Source of the DNA: Rana temporaria
Taxonomy: Eukaryota > Chordata > Amphibia > Anura > Ranidae
Assembly (NCBI RefSeq): GCF_905171775.1
Contig: NC_053489.1
Location: forward strand, 142,163,142 to 142,227,141
Reading direction: 5' to 3'
Length of the DNA stretch: 64,000 nucleotides
This document shows, piece after piece, positions 22,614-32,541 of this stretch. The position numbers were made by a program, and so were the translations under genes. Numbering within the stretch: position 1 is the stretch's first letter; each line of letters begins with the position of its first letter. Under the pieces are notes generated by a model. That model searched no databases and was not told the origin of the DNA. It saw only the letters and a list, made by a program, of their open reading frames with translations.

Positions 22614-24613
22614 GCCAGATTCAGGTAGATGGGCGCATCTTTGTGCCGGCGTAGCGCAGCTCAAATGCGCTACACCGACGTAACCTAGAGAGGCAAGTAC
22701 AGTATTCACAAAGCACTTGCTCCCAACGTTGCACCGACGTAACGTAAATTTCAAGGCATAAGCCGGCATAAGTGTAAGTGGGTGTGGCCTTATGCTAATG
22801 ATGGCCTGAGCGTGGAGCAGTGGCTTACTCCCGGCGTATCATCAATGGAGCATGCGCAGTGACGTTGACGTATGATCGCTTCCCTGTGCGCATGTTTACA
22901 ACTACGCCATCGCAACTTCCTGGGATACGCCGCCCCCCCCGGCTTACGCTGAGCGCATAAATACGCCCAGACATGCGCCCGTCCGACGCAAAAGTACATC
23001 CTGCTTTTTCCCCCCCTGAGCAAGGTACTTTTGTTTTGTGATGGCTTCTAGAGTTTCAGCGAAGGACAAGAGAAAGAAGAATTTCTCGCCAGAGGAGAAG
23101 GCAGTCCTCATCTCTGCTATTGAGTGGTATGACGTCTTCCTCCATGGTGCCCAGAGTCGTGATACCAGCCGGGCCAGGAAACAGGTCATCCTGGAGTCCA
23201 TCGCCACTGAAGTTAATGCCCTTGGCAATGAGTCCCGGACCGCCAAGGACATTAATAAAAAAATTAATGACCTGAGACGCCATGTTTGGGATAATTTGGC
23301 CGCCATCAGGAAGCACCAGAGGGGCACGGGTGGCGGACCACCTTGTGATGTGAGCTTGACCCCGGAGGAGGAGGTGATTTCCCGTTGTCTGGAGAGGGAG
23401 CAGTTGGAGGGCCTGGAGGGCTTTGATTCCCTTGATGAGGCCTCGAGGACAGGTAAGTGTTTTTTAACCCCTATCCGGTGTGTAGCATGTGAGGGGGTGG
23501 AAGGGAACATGTGACAAGTGTGTGGGTCCACCAACATGTGAATGGTTTGTGTCATCCACAGATGTGCAGGAGGGAGCGGGGCCATCTGCTTCCGATGGCC
23601 ATCCCACGCCATCTTCCCCAGAACAACCTCAGCAGGACCCCCTAGGAAGCAAGTTCCAGCGGTGGAGAGGACTGCCCACACCTCTCCGCTCGAGGTGGTT
23701 GAGGAGGAGACTGTGAAACTTGCCCAGGTTTGCCTCTATATAGAGGAGGCCTCTGTTGTGCCCGGGCCCTCTCACACCTCCCTCTATCTGGGGAAGCCCC
23801 TCTGGCTCAGCCTCCATCGGGGGAAGCCCCTCTGGCTCAGCCCCCAGCAGGGGAAGCCCCTCAAGGGCCTCACCATACAGCCGGTCCCAATCATCTTCTG
23901 CCCCCAGGAAGGCGACACGGAAGACCCAGGGTGTTCCTGATTCCATGCAGGAACAAATAGCAAGGGACCAGGCCCGGCAGACCCAGCATATGGGGGAAAT
24001 CGCCGTGAGCCTGCACAGGGTGGCTGACAGCCTGGCCTCCTCGGCACAGATGATTGATGCAGGCCTTGGAGGGCAGGCAGCCATCACCTGCCAGGAGTGG
24101 CAGACCTGGGGATCAGCCACCTCCAGATGCCCCACCCCCCCCACCCGAGGCTCCCCCCAGGCAGCTGAGGAGCCAGAGAGGTGGCACCAGGCGCAGCCCA
24201 CATCGGGGCAAATGAGTGCCGGTTTATTTTTTGTTGTGCTCAGAGTATGAGCTTCTTTATGTTTTTTATGTGCTCAGGAAATTATTATTTTTTTGTTGTT
24301 TGTGCTCAGGAAATTCGTTTTTTTTTTATTTATGCTCAGGTCATGATCCTTTTATTTTATTTATTACTGCACACGGTCATTAGTGCAGGCTACAGTGTGA
24401 CTGGTGTGTGAATGTGGGGGTGACATACCTGCCAGTAAGTTGTGTCACCCTAGCGGCCAGCGTAAATATGCAGCTAAGATACGACGGCGTAGGAGACTTA
24501 CGCCGGTCGTATCTTAGCAACATTTAAGCGTATGTCAGTTATGTCAGAATACACTTAAAGATACGACGGCGCAGATTCGGACTTACGCCGTCGTAATTCT
24601 TACTGAATCTGGC
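22614..24613 (+). mobile_element. Harbinger-like element carrying a Myb/SANT gene
   Basis: The ends are GCCAGATTC on the left and GAATCTGGC on the right, flanked by TTA and TAA. The subterminal regions share the family's CGTAAG and ACGACGGCG words. It is about 2 kb and encodes one recognisable protein, a Myb/SANT-like DNA-binding factor, with no transposase. It therefore looks like an internally deleted relative of an autonomous two-gene element, and links the short MITEs at 912, 9449, 32747 and 48496 to the PIF/Harbinger superfamily. Confidence 0.78.
23038..24250 (+). pseudogene. Harbinger-associated Myb/SANT (NAIF1-like) DNA-binding protein
   Basis: In Harbinger elements this second protein binds the transposon ends and brings the transposase to the nucleus. 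The first exon (23038-23452) has a Myb/SANT-like trihelix at about residues 14-85 with FSPEEKAVLISAIEWY, ARKQVILESIATEVNALG and DINKKINDLRRHVWDN. A Pro/Glu linker with PPCDVSLTPEE follows. A GT donor (ACAG/GTAAGT at 23453) and an AG acceptor (ATCCACAG at 23554-23561) define a phase-1 intron of about 109 bp. Exon 2 continues in frame (DVQEGAGPSASDGHP) to a stop at 23714-23716, but a C-terminal helix (EQIARDQARQTQHMGEIAV) lies further on in another frame, so exon 2 is frameshifted. A triplicated unit with GGGAAGCCCCTC at 23794-23862 encodes Pro-rich repeats. Confidence 0.82.
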
Positions 24614-24616
24614 TAA

Positions 24617-25510
24617 ATGAGATTATCGGACGAATCATTGTCAGTTTTTTTGCAATTTGAAGAGTTTACTAAAGTCACAAAAATTCTCGTATGACAGAAT
24701 AAAAATTTGAAAGTGATGTCATGTGTTGTAATGCATTTGTATTGTGTTTTCGAATGACAGCCGTACTGATTAAAAGAAAATCGTAAGATATGGCATCGTA
24801 CAAAAAAAATTCCGTGCATGTCCGATAGAATAATATCGGATGAACTGTCATGATCGGCTCTTGAAAGCTATGTACTAATGATCCGATTATCGTACCATTT
24901 CTTCGAAAGCGGCATTGTCAGGGAACCAACAGCAGGAGAAGGGCTTTAGGACCCAGCATCTCTGGCAGGAGAAGGACTTTAGGACCCAGTATCTCTACCA
25001 GCAGGTCACATGGGCCTATATAAGGAAGTCTGCTAGTGTCTGCATTTGCTGGTTGATCTTCAGCTCCTCCAGTGTGTTATGTTTGTGATATGTTCCTGTT
25101 TCTGTGTCTCCTGTTACCGATCTGGCTTGTCCTTGACCTGTCTCCTGTTTGCTTCCTGTGTTCGACTCCAGCTATCCACCTGACCACGTCTGCTCTGATA
25201 CCAACCTGGTTCACGACCTAGGCTTTCTTCTGACCACGCTCCAGTCACAGTATTATCTAAATCCTGGAACACCTCACGGGTGTCACCTGTCTGCTGATTC
25301 TACGCCAGCACACCAGCTGTACTCTAGAACCTCCTGCATACAGTCCAGCATGCGACCCATGCTTTTTTTGGGCCTGACCTTTCCTGTTTTCACCCTCAGG
25401 GGGGTCTGGAACTTAGCCACAAGGGAAGCCCTCTCTCTCCATTGGCCTCCAGTACCAGGTTCATGATAAGAATTTTCCGTACGATTTTTGGATCGTGTAT
25501 ACGGAGCTTA
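24617..25510. repeat. AT-rich repeat with an insertion of LTR-like sequence
   Basis: The right end reads CGTGTATACGGAGCTTA, resembling the ends of the GTACACACGA families in this window. The left end is not clear. The middle (about 24916-25468, starting TGTCAGGGAACC) is pyrimidine-rich CCTGTTTCTGTG-type sequence similar in style to the Gypsy LTR at 10.7 kb, and may be a solo LTR. I could not find its target duplication. A partial direct repeat TTTAGGACCCAGxATCTCT occurs at 24945 and 24972. Confidence 0.35.
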
Positions 25511-25635
25511 ACCCTCTATGAGTTATACTCTTTTTAGTGCTGAAGGAGAACAGTTACATGAGGTTGATGTGGCTACTGTGGAGGAGTCCTTTGGTGGCTG
25601 GTTTTAACTTAGGCTGTATATGACCTCGTGAAAAC

Positions 25636-25900
25636 TGTTGTGGATCTCGACGAGAAAAAAAGAAAACATGCTATCTTTTTTCTCGTCGGGAGTCTCAATT
25701 TCCTCGTCGTGTTTCTCGTCGGGCTGGTTTACGACGAGAAACACGTTTGTGTGTATGCTTAGAAACCCACACATGCTTGTGTGGATGCTTAGAAACCCAC
25801 ACAGTCTCAATCTCCTCGTCGTGTTTCTCGTCTGGCTGGTTTACGACGAGAAACACGTTTGTGTGTATGCTTAGAAACCCACACATGCTCGGAATAAAGT
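25636..25900. repeat. Repeated ACGACGAGAAACACG module in the left end of the composite
   Basis: A block of about 90 bp containing TCGTCGTGTTTCTCGTC, GGTTTACGACGAGAAAC, then GTGTGTATGCTTAGAAACCC occurs twice (about 25700-25770 and 25814-25885). The short repeat TTAGAAACCCACACA occurs three times. Parts of each block are self-complementary. This looks like subterminal repeat expansion of a transposon end. Confidence 0.65.
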
Positions 25901-25959
25901 ATGAGACTGGAGTTCGGTAAAAGTAGTGTTCGTAATCGAGATAGCACATTCGTTTAAAT

Positions 25960-26118
25960 CAGGCATATGCAATTAGCGGACCTCCAGCTGTTGTAAAACT
26001 ACAAGTCCCATCATACCTCTGCCTCTGGATGTCCTGCTTGTGGCTGTCAGAATCTTGCAATGCCTCATGGGACTTGTAGTTCTGCAACAGCTGGAGGTCC
26101 GCTAATTGCATATCCCTG
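25960..26118. mobile_element. hAT MITE with perfect 8-bp duplication
   Basis: The ends are CAGGCATATGCAATTAG and the complement of CAGGGATATGCAATTAG. Inverted repeats run for over 60 bp through GGACCTCCAGCTGTTG. The flanks GTTTAAAT (25952-25959) and GTTTAAAT (26119-26126) are identical, the 8-bp hAT duplication. It is 159 bp long and can fold into a nearly complete hairpin. Confidence 0.85.
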
Positions 26119-26287
26119 GTTTAAATGATTGCATCGTTTAAATGCTGCGCATTTAAATCATCTTTAGAATGGTACAAAACTGAACAATAATGAACTTCTT
26201 TTGCTGCTGATATTCACAGAGTTATGACTAACTTTTTGTAACATTTTTCATGCTGATCTCATGAATATTTTTGATTAATTTATATAG

Positions 26288-26289
26288 CA

Positions 26290-26360
<71 letters not shown>
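26288..26360. repeat. (TA)n microsatellite
   Basis: An uninterrupted TA dinucleotide run of about 70 bp. The matching run in the second duplication unit (about 28635-28690) is shorter. Confidence 0.95.
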
Positions 26361-26362
<2 letters not shown>

Positions 26363-26640
26363 AAATACAGATCTGCATTTGTAATTATTATTTAATTTCT
26401 AGTCATCTCCATGATTTATTTTCAAATTTTGTTGTGTCAAGTTACCACAATTTTAACATTATTGTTTGGTGTTATCTGATCTGTCCCTTTATAATTAGAC
26501 CTTTTGTATTTTGTTTAAAGTTAACCTGCCTACTCACAAGCTAAATTTTTGGGTTGATTAAAAACACATAGGCAAGTATGAACTGTAAAAATAAAATGAC
26601 CTTTTATTCTGGTAAAGAATATAAATAAAATAAATAGAAG

Positions 26641-27190
26641 GCAGCACTGGAGAACCTGCTGCCATTTGTGCAACTCTGTGTGGACACTAAAATTGGGACA
26701 TTGAGAAGCACATACAGGAGGGAGCTCAATCTGGTCCTGGACTCCCAGAGGTCAGGAACAGCAGCAGGTCAGATATATGTCCCAAGTTTGTGGTACTACA
26801 GCAGGCTGCCTTCTGTCAGACCACCTTGAAGCAAGGCCATCACTTCCTGGTCTTCCTGGTAGCCTTCCCTGCAGCCTTCCTTGCTGCTTTCTCTGCAGCC
26901 TGCCCTGCAACCTCTGCAGCCTTCCTTCTCCACTTGGCTGGAGCCTGTGCCTCTGGAGGTGTAGAAGGAGGAGGAGGAGAAGAAGGTGGAGGTGGAGGAG
27001 ATGAAGGTGGAGGAGAAGAAGGTGGAGGAGAAGAAGGTGGAGGAGAAGAAGGCGGAGGGGAAGAAGAAGGCGGAGGAGAAGAAGGTGGAGGAGAAGAAGG
27101 TGGAGGAGAAAAAGGTGGAGGAGAAGAAGGTGGATGAGGTTGAGAAGAAGCAGGTGGAGGAGGATGGCCATGGCTACAAATGACCGTGTC
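26641..27190 (+). pseudogene. MADF-like gene fragment with Lys/Glu-repeat tail (unit 1, plus strand)
   Basis: A plus-strand frame reads DTKIGTLRSTYRRELN, SQRSGTAAGQIYVPSLW, then stops at RPP. This matches the second half of a MADF (Myb/SANT-like) domain. It is homologous to the minus-strand exon at 27823-28360, so the unit holds the same gene segment in both orientations. Downstream, a GAAGGTGGAGGA-type array (26965-27135) can be read as Glu/Lys repeats on plus or Pro/Ser repeats on minus. It is not an intact gene. Confidence 0.6.
26965..27135 (+). repeat. GAAGGTGGAGGA minisatellite (unit 1)
   Basis: About a dozen 12-bp-type repeats of GGAGGAGAAGAA or GGTGGAGGAGAA, entirely purine on the plus strand. 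The same array is at about 29296-29466 in unit 2. The long Pro-rich and Glu/Lys-rich ORFs across it are by-products of the repeat. Confidence 0.85.
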
Positions 27191-27199
27191 CTCGGTAAG

Positions 27200-28378
27200 T
27201 GCCCCCCTCACCCCCTTATTCAGCAAACGAATTAAGAGGGGCTCAAATATGAGGCGTTGGTCCTCGGACATCTGGCCATTACGAGGGTGCCATAGCCCTC
27301 TTCAGGGGTGGTAGGCTGCTGGAGGGTGGCCTGTGCCTCTTTAATCAGGGCCAGTGCTGCCTCGCTCACCCTCCTATCCCTCCTGGTACTTCTTGTTGGA
27401 AGGCAGATGGGAGGCACTTGGCCCTGCCACCTCCTCTGTGCCACTCACTCCTGCCACCTCCTCTCTGCCACTCACTCCTGCCACCTCCTCTCTGCCACTC
27501 ACCCCGGCCTCCTCCTGCCTGACACTTTCCAGACCCTCATCCTGTCTGATGTCCTCCTGTGTATAAAAAAGGGACAGTTTAAGTTTTGGGTTCAAAAATT
27601 ACTCACAATTTTCAGCTCATGACTGTTGCAAATTGATTGAAAATGAATAGAAAAGACAATCATTCTGACCCCAGCAGTTTTCATTCTTTTCTCCCTAACT
27701 TTTTGGGCCACTTCTGTCTATTGATATGGAAAACACTTTTAGATCAAACATTATATATTTTTTACATATTAACATCTATTTTACAGCATTTTTTTCCCCA
27801 CAATAAATAAATTTAAAATTACCTGGCTCCAGACAGCTACATCCAGGTCTTCCACCAGGATGGAAGGCTCCTCTTGCTCCTGAGAAGGCTCAGCTTGGCT
27901 GCAGGGAAGGCTGGAGGGTTGGCTGGAGGGAAGGCTGGAGGGTTGGCTGGAGGGAAGGTTGGAGGGTTGTCTGGAGGTTTTTCTGGAGGGAAGTCTGGGA
28001 GGAAGGCTAGAAAGTGACTGCCTTGATTCAAAGTGGTCGTCAAGAAAGGACAGTCTGCTGTAGTATCACATTGACGGTACATATACCTTTCCTGCTGCTG
28101 CTCCAGACCTCTGAGAAGCCAGGAACTTGTTACGCTCAGTCATGTATGTGCCTCTCGAGGTTCCAATTTTAGTGTCCAGCTGTTCAGTGGTTACATGGGG
28201 CATGCAAGTGTGCACAAATGGGAGCAGGCTCTTCAGTGCTGCTGTCCTTAGCCATTTTTTCCCGGTGGATGGGGTCTTTTGTCACCGAAAGAGCGGGCAG
28301 CTCCCTTAATCTATCTATGAAATCACTAAGGAACTCCCTCTCATTAAATGGATTCATATTTTCTGCAAGACAAAACAA
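27200..28378 (-). pseudogene. MADF-domain (Harbinger-type accessory) gene, copy 1
   Basis: The MADF domain is a Myb/SANT-like DNA-binding fold used by some transposon accessory proteins. Exon A (about 28360 to 27823) begins MNPFNEREFLSDFIDRLREL, then TKDPIHREKM, continuing after a frame change as VTTEQLDTKIGTSRGTYMTE and SQRSGAAAGKVYVPS. A TGA replaces the expected Trp in the PSLW position. A Pro/Ser-rich tail follows, with an SQPSSLP repeat, and then a GTAATT donor at 27822. Exon B (from 27556, after an ACACAG acceptor) has a triple GREEVAGVS repeat. SEAALALIKEAQATLQQP and MSEDQRLIFEPLLIRLLNKG follow in shifted frames. Both frame defects and the TGA are shared with copy 2. Confidence 0.6.
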
Positions 28379-28632
28379 AAGACAAATATACTAATGTCAA
28401 TCACAGTCTATAAACTCTAGTAATCTTTATCCCCATATAGGCCTTCAAACTCTTTGCAGTATAGGCCACTGATGTCCCAAGTTCAAATCATACCTTCGTT
28501 CACACGTTCCTCCGGTACAAAACTGAACAATAATGAACTTCTTTTGCTGCTGATATTCACAGAGTTATGACTAACTTTTTGTAACATTTTTCATGCTGAT
28601 CTCATGAATATTTTTGATTAATTTATATAGCA

Positions 28633-28693
<61 letters not shown>

Positions 28694-28971
28694 AAATACA
28701 GATCTGCATTTGTAATTATTATTTAATTTCTAGTCATCTCCATGATTTATTTTCAAATTTTGTTGTGTCAAGTTACCACAATTTTAACATTATTGTTTGG
28801 TGTTATCTGATCTGTCCCTTTATAATTAGACCTTTTGTATTTTGTTTAAAGTTAACCTGCCTACTCACAAGCTAAATTTTTGGGTTGATTAAAAACACAT
28901 AGGCAAGTATGAACTGTAAAAATAAAATGACCTTTTATTCTGGTAAAGAATATAAATAAAATAAATAGAAG

Positions 28972-29521
28972 GCAGCACTGGAGAACCTGCTGCCATTTGT
29001 GCAACTCTGTGTGGACACTAAAATTGGGACATTGAGAAGCACATACAGGAGGGAGCTCAATCTGGTCCTGGACTCCCAGAGGTCAGGAACAGCAGCAGGT
29101 CAGATATATGTCCCAAGTTTGTGGTACTACAGCAGGCTGCCTTCTGTCAGACCACCTTGAAGTAAGGCCATCACTTCCTGGTCTTCCTGGTAGCCTTCCC
29201 TGCAGCCTTCCTTGCTGCTTTCTCTGCAGCCTGCCCTGCAACCTCTGCAGCCTTCCTTCTCCACTTGGCTGGAGCCTGTGCCTCTGGAGGTGTAGAAGGA
29301 GGAGGAGGAGAAGAAGGTGGAGGTGGAGGAGATGAAGGTGGAGGAGAAGAAGGTGGAGGAGAAGAAGGTGGAGGAGAAGAAGGCGGAGGGGAAGAAGAAG
29401 GCGGAGGAGAAGAAGGTGGAGGAGAAGAAGGTGGAGGAGAAAAAGGTGGAGGAGAAGAAGGTGGATGAGGTTGAGAAGAAGCAGGTGGAGGAGGATGGCC
29501 ATGGCTACAAATGACCGTGTC
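28972..29521 (+). pseudogene. MADF-like gene fragment (unit 2, plus strand)
   Basis: This is the unit-2 counterpart of 26641-27190, with the same KIGTLRSTYRREL and YVPSLWYY text followed by the purine minisatellite. It is convergent with the minus-strand MADF gene of the same unit. Confidence 0.6.
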
Positions 29522-29530
29522 CTCGGTAAG

Positions 29531-30697
29531 TGCCCCCCTCACCCCCTTATTCAGCAAACGAATTAAGAGGGGCTCAAATATGAGGCGTTGGTCCTCGGAC
29601 ATCTGGCCATTACGAGGGTGCCATAGCCCTCTTCAGGGGTGGTAGGCTGCTGGAGGGTGGCCTGTGCCTCTTTAATCAGGGCCAGTGCTGCCTCGCTCAC
29701 CCTCCTATCCCTCCTGGTCCTTCTTGTTGGAAGGCAGATGGGAGGCACTTGGCCCTGCCACCTCCTCTGTGCCACTCACTCCTGCCACCTCCTCTCTGCC
29801 ACTCACTCCTGCCACCTCCTCTCTGCCACTCACCCCGGCCTCCTCCTGCCTGACACTTTCCAGACCCTCATCCTGGCTGATGTCCTCCTGTGTATAAAAA
29901 AGGGACAGTTTAAGTTTTGGGTTAAAAAATTACTCACAATTTTCAGCTCATGACTGTTGCAAATTGATTGAAAATGAATAGAAAAGACAATCATTCTGAC
30001 CCCAGCAGTTTTCATTCTTTTCTCCCTAACTTTTTGGGCCACTTCTGTCTATTGATATGGAAAACACTTTTAGATCAAACATTATATATTTTTTACATAT
30101 TAACATCTATTTTACAGCATTTTTTTCCCCACAATAAATAAATTTAAAATTACCTGGCTCCAGACAGCTACATCCAGGTCTTCCACCAGGATGGAAGGCT
30201 CCTCTTGCTCCTGAGAAGGCTCAGCTTGGCTGCAGGGAAGGCTGGAGGGTTGGCTGGAGGGAAGGCTGGAGGGTTGGCTGGAGGGAAGGTTGGAGGGTTG
30301 TCTGGAGGTTTTTCTGGAGGGAAGTCTGGGAGGAAGGCTAGAAAGTGACTGCCTTGATTCAAAGTGGTCGTCAAGAAAGGACAGTCTGCTGTAGTATCAC
30401 ATTGACGGTACATATACCTTTCCTGCTGCTGCTCCAGACCTCTGAGAAGCCAGGAACTTGTTACGCTCAGTCATGTATGTGCCTCTCGAGGTGTCCAGCT
30501 GTTCAGTGGTTACATGGGGCATGCAAGTGTGCACAAATGGGAGCAGGCTCTTCAGTGCTGCTGTCCTTAGCCATCTTTTCCCGGTGGATGGGGTCTTTTG
30601 TCACCGAAAGAGCGGGCAGCTCCCTTAATCTATCTATGAAATCACTAAGGAACTCCCTCTCATTAAATGGATTCATATTTTCTGCAAGACAAAACAA
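29531..30697 (-). pseudogene. MADF-domain (Harbinger-type accessory) gene, copy 2
   Basis: Same exon layout as copy 1: an AG acceptor before AAAATATG (about 30681), exon A to the GTAATT donor at 30153, and exon B from 29887. An upstream non-coding exon is likely at 30800-30900 with donor GAAG/GTATGA, since the ATG of MNPFNEREF lies just after an acceptor. It shares the TGA in the PSLW position with copy 1, so the defect predates the duplication. It also has a private 12-bp deletion. Compared with copy 1 it keeps its native upstream promoter region. Function is inferred from the family, not seen. Confidence 0.6.
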
Positions 30698-30832
30698 AAG
30701 ACAAATATACTAATGTCAATCACAGTCTATAAACTCTAGTAATCTTTATCCCCATATAGGCCTTCAAACTCTTTGCAGTATAGGCCACTGATGTCCCAAG
30801 TTCAAATCATACCTTCGTTCACACGTTCCTCG

Positions 30833-30985
30833 CTTTTACGTCATCCTCCGCACACCGAACGTAGGTACAACACATGTGTGTTAAGCTTTATATACACTAC
30901 GCATTCGTGACACTCCGCACACGTCACCCGCCCATGACGTTCTCACTCGATGTTTCCCCGCTCCTTTTCTTTCGGCGCGCAAACA
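30833..30985. promoter_or_regulatory. Putative bidirectional promoter between MADF-like and Myb-like genes
   Basis: Only about 150 bp separate the expected 5' exon of the minus-strand MADF gene from the ATG of the plus-strand Myb-like gene (30988). The word AGCTTTATATACACT (30883-30897) reads as a TATA-type element on both strands (TTTATATAC and GTATATAAAG). It is flanked by two ACGTCA-type (CRE-like) words at 30839 and 30922. No experiment supports this. Confidence 0.45.
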
Positions 30986-30987
30986 AC

Positions 30988-32227
30988 ATGGCGGAATCAG
31001 ATGAGCAGGTGTCTCCAATTAGGCCTAGTTCATCCAAAAATGACGACGTGGTGGAGTCTGATGAGCAGGTGTCTGTAATTATAAATTTGTCGAAAAACGA
31101 CACAACAAGCCCGGAGCCTGATGAGGAAACGTCAGAAACAAGGAGCAGATACAAGGCATCTAATATGTCCTATGCGGAAATGGTGGACATATTGCTAAAG
31201 TCTGATTATGATGCCAGGCATGGGCCCTATACCCACCCTAATTTAAGGAAGGCTACAATTATGTAAAAAGTGGTAAAAAGTCTGAAGAGACATTTTGGGG
31301 TGAAAAGATCGAAGGAGCAGCTCAGAAAGAGGTGGTCAGACCTCAAATTGAGGGAGCATTAAGAGAATGCTTGAAAAAAGTAAGTACTTCTCCTGTGTCC
31401 AGGCCCGGATTTACTCCCTTTGCCACCCCAAGGCCGGGTCCTTCAATGCCGGCACCTCGCCTACGCAGTACAAGGGGGACATTATCCGCCGGGGGACTTT
31501 TTCGGCAGGATACTGAGATGCATTGAGAAGCGGAGGGGGGGTGGGGGACTGGGATTGGTACTGCCGAAAATGACACTGAAAACCTGGGGGGTGTTGCTGC
31601 CAAAAATGACAAAATGACATTGAGAACCGGGAGGGGGGTTGCTGCTGCCGAGAACCATCTCACCTCCTCTTCCCTCTGTTTTCTCTCCTCTCACCATCCG
31701 CATGACAGGGGGAACTCCCGAAATGAAAGTGAAAGTGTCCTCTCCTCTCAGCCACAGTGCCGCCCCTGCACCCACTGCCGCCCCGAGGCCTGGCCTTGTT
31801 GGCCTTGTCTGGAATCCGGCCCTGCCTGTGTCCCTATTATTATTGTTTTTCAGAACTTGCATGGTGCTCCATGTTGTTGCTTTTGAACCCACACCTCACT
31901 GACCACCCAGACCTCAGGATGTGGAGGAAGGAGAAGTGGAGGAAGGAGAGGTGGAGAATGTGGTGGAAATTCAGGTCAGTATCTGTAACCACAGCTTCAG
32001 GTAATACGAGATGTAGGCCTACAGATTTCCTAATACCTTTTTTTGTTGTTTTTGGTTTAGGGGATGAACATGTGGCTGAATAAAGGCCTCGATTCTCCCA
32101 TTCGAGGGCCCAAAACATCCTCCTCCAAATCAAGGCATGCAGTAGGGAGATGTACGTCATCAAACAAAAATGGCCTTTATTGAGGAAACATTTAAGGACA
32201 TAATTGATGACTTGGGGGGAAACTAAT
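30988..32227 (+). pseudogene. Harbinger-type Myb-like DNA-binding gene, three exons, broken
   Basis: Exon 1 (30988 to about 31379) starts MAESDEQVSPIRPSSSK, an acidic N terminus. The Myb/SANT-like domain follows (MSYAEMVDILLKSDYD, HGPYTHPNLRKATIM). TAA at 31264-31266 interrupts it, and the same frame then goes on with KVVKSLKRHFGVKRSKEQL and RKRWSDLKLREH. A donor GTAAGT is at 31380. A 425-bp hAT MITE sits in the intron. Exon 2 (about 31893-31973) is acidic (DVEEGEVEEGEVEN). Exon 3 starts after TTTAG at about 32060 and holds a C-terminal helix (ILLQIKACSREMYVIK) that is frameshifted near 32170 and ends near 32227. The convergent transposase at 33.7-35.4 kb is its likely partner. The exon calls are by eye. 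Confidence 0.65.
31400..31824. mobile_element. hAT MITE, CAGGCCCGGATT family
   Basis: It starts CAGGCCCGGATTTAC and ends GGAATCCGGCCCTG. The 8-bp duplication CCTGTGTC is perfect (31392-31399 and 31825-31832). It shares its terminal family with the large element at 50782-53553. It lies in the first intron of the Myb-like gene and has no coding capacity. Confidence 0.85.
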
Positions 32228-32283
32228 AAGACCCCCCTTTTTTTTCCCCCAGTTTCAAATAGTTTTTTTGCACTTTTTCAAAC

Positions 32284-32541
32284 AAGTCAAAATTTGAAGA
32301 TGCACACAGTGGGTCAACATGTGCTCTCTGCCATCTCGGGATAGCTATGTCCGTGTTTTGTGGGTGCAACCACTTCCTCGCTACTCAAGTAGGTGAAAGG
32401 AAGAAGGGGTTGCACCCACAAAACACGTCCATTGATCACCCATCATGGCAGATAGCACATGTTGACAATAGGGATCAGGAGGAAAATACCAATTTTTAAC
32501 CCTAAAAAGACTGTGTGCTTCTTCAAATTTTGGCTTGTCCA
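32284..32541. repeat. Inverted repeat of about 110-bp arms
   Basis: AAGTCAAAATTTGAAGATGC at the left pairs with a GCxTCTTCAAATTTTGGCTT word at the right. GTCAACATGTGCTCTCTGCCA pairs with TGGCAGATAGCACATGTTGAC, and TTTTGTGGGTGCAACC with GGTTGCACCCACAAAA. The loop is about 30 bp. It lies between the convergent Myb-like and transposase genes and could fold when transcribed from either side. Confidence 0.8.

Larger units (their letters stand above)
26171..28512. repeat. Tandem duplication unit 1 (about 2.34 kb)
   Basis: It begins GGTACAAAACTGAAC and ends CACACGTTCCTC, and is repeated almost base for base at 28513-30832. It includes a (TA)n run (about 26290-26360), an inverted pair of MADF-like segments and a GAG/GGA-rich minisatellite. 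No target duplication separates the units, as expected for unequal exchange, not two insertions. Confidence 0.92.
28513..30832. repeat. Tandem duplication unit 2 (about 2.32 kb)
   Basis: A second copy of 26171-28512 with only a few differences visible by eye: a shorter (TA)n, a 12-bp deletion near 30489 (after CCTCTCGAGG) and scattered single-base changes such as C/T at 29163. It joins directly to the divergent promoter at 30833-30985, so unit 2 is the parental context and unit 1 is the extra copy. Confidence 0.92.

Noticed and set aside
23629..24201. 190-aa minus-strand ORF
   Set aside because: Antisense of the Myb-gene exon 2 and its Pro-rich repeat.
26840..27271. 143-aa Pro-rich protein beginning MSEDQRLIFE (minus strand)
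   Set aside because: The first 30 residues belong to the MADF-gene 3' exon. The Pro/Ser run is just the purine minisatellite read in antisense.
31614..31886. Host gene candidate from overlapping ORFs around 31.6-31.9 kb
   Set aside because: ORFs span the hAT MITE and its edges and show no conserved domain.
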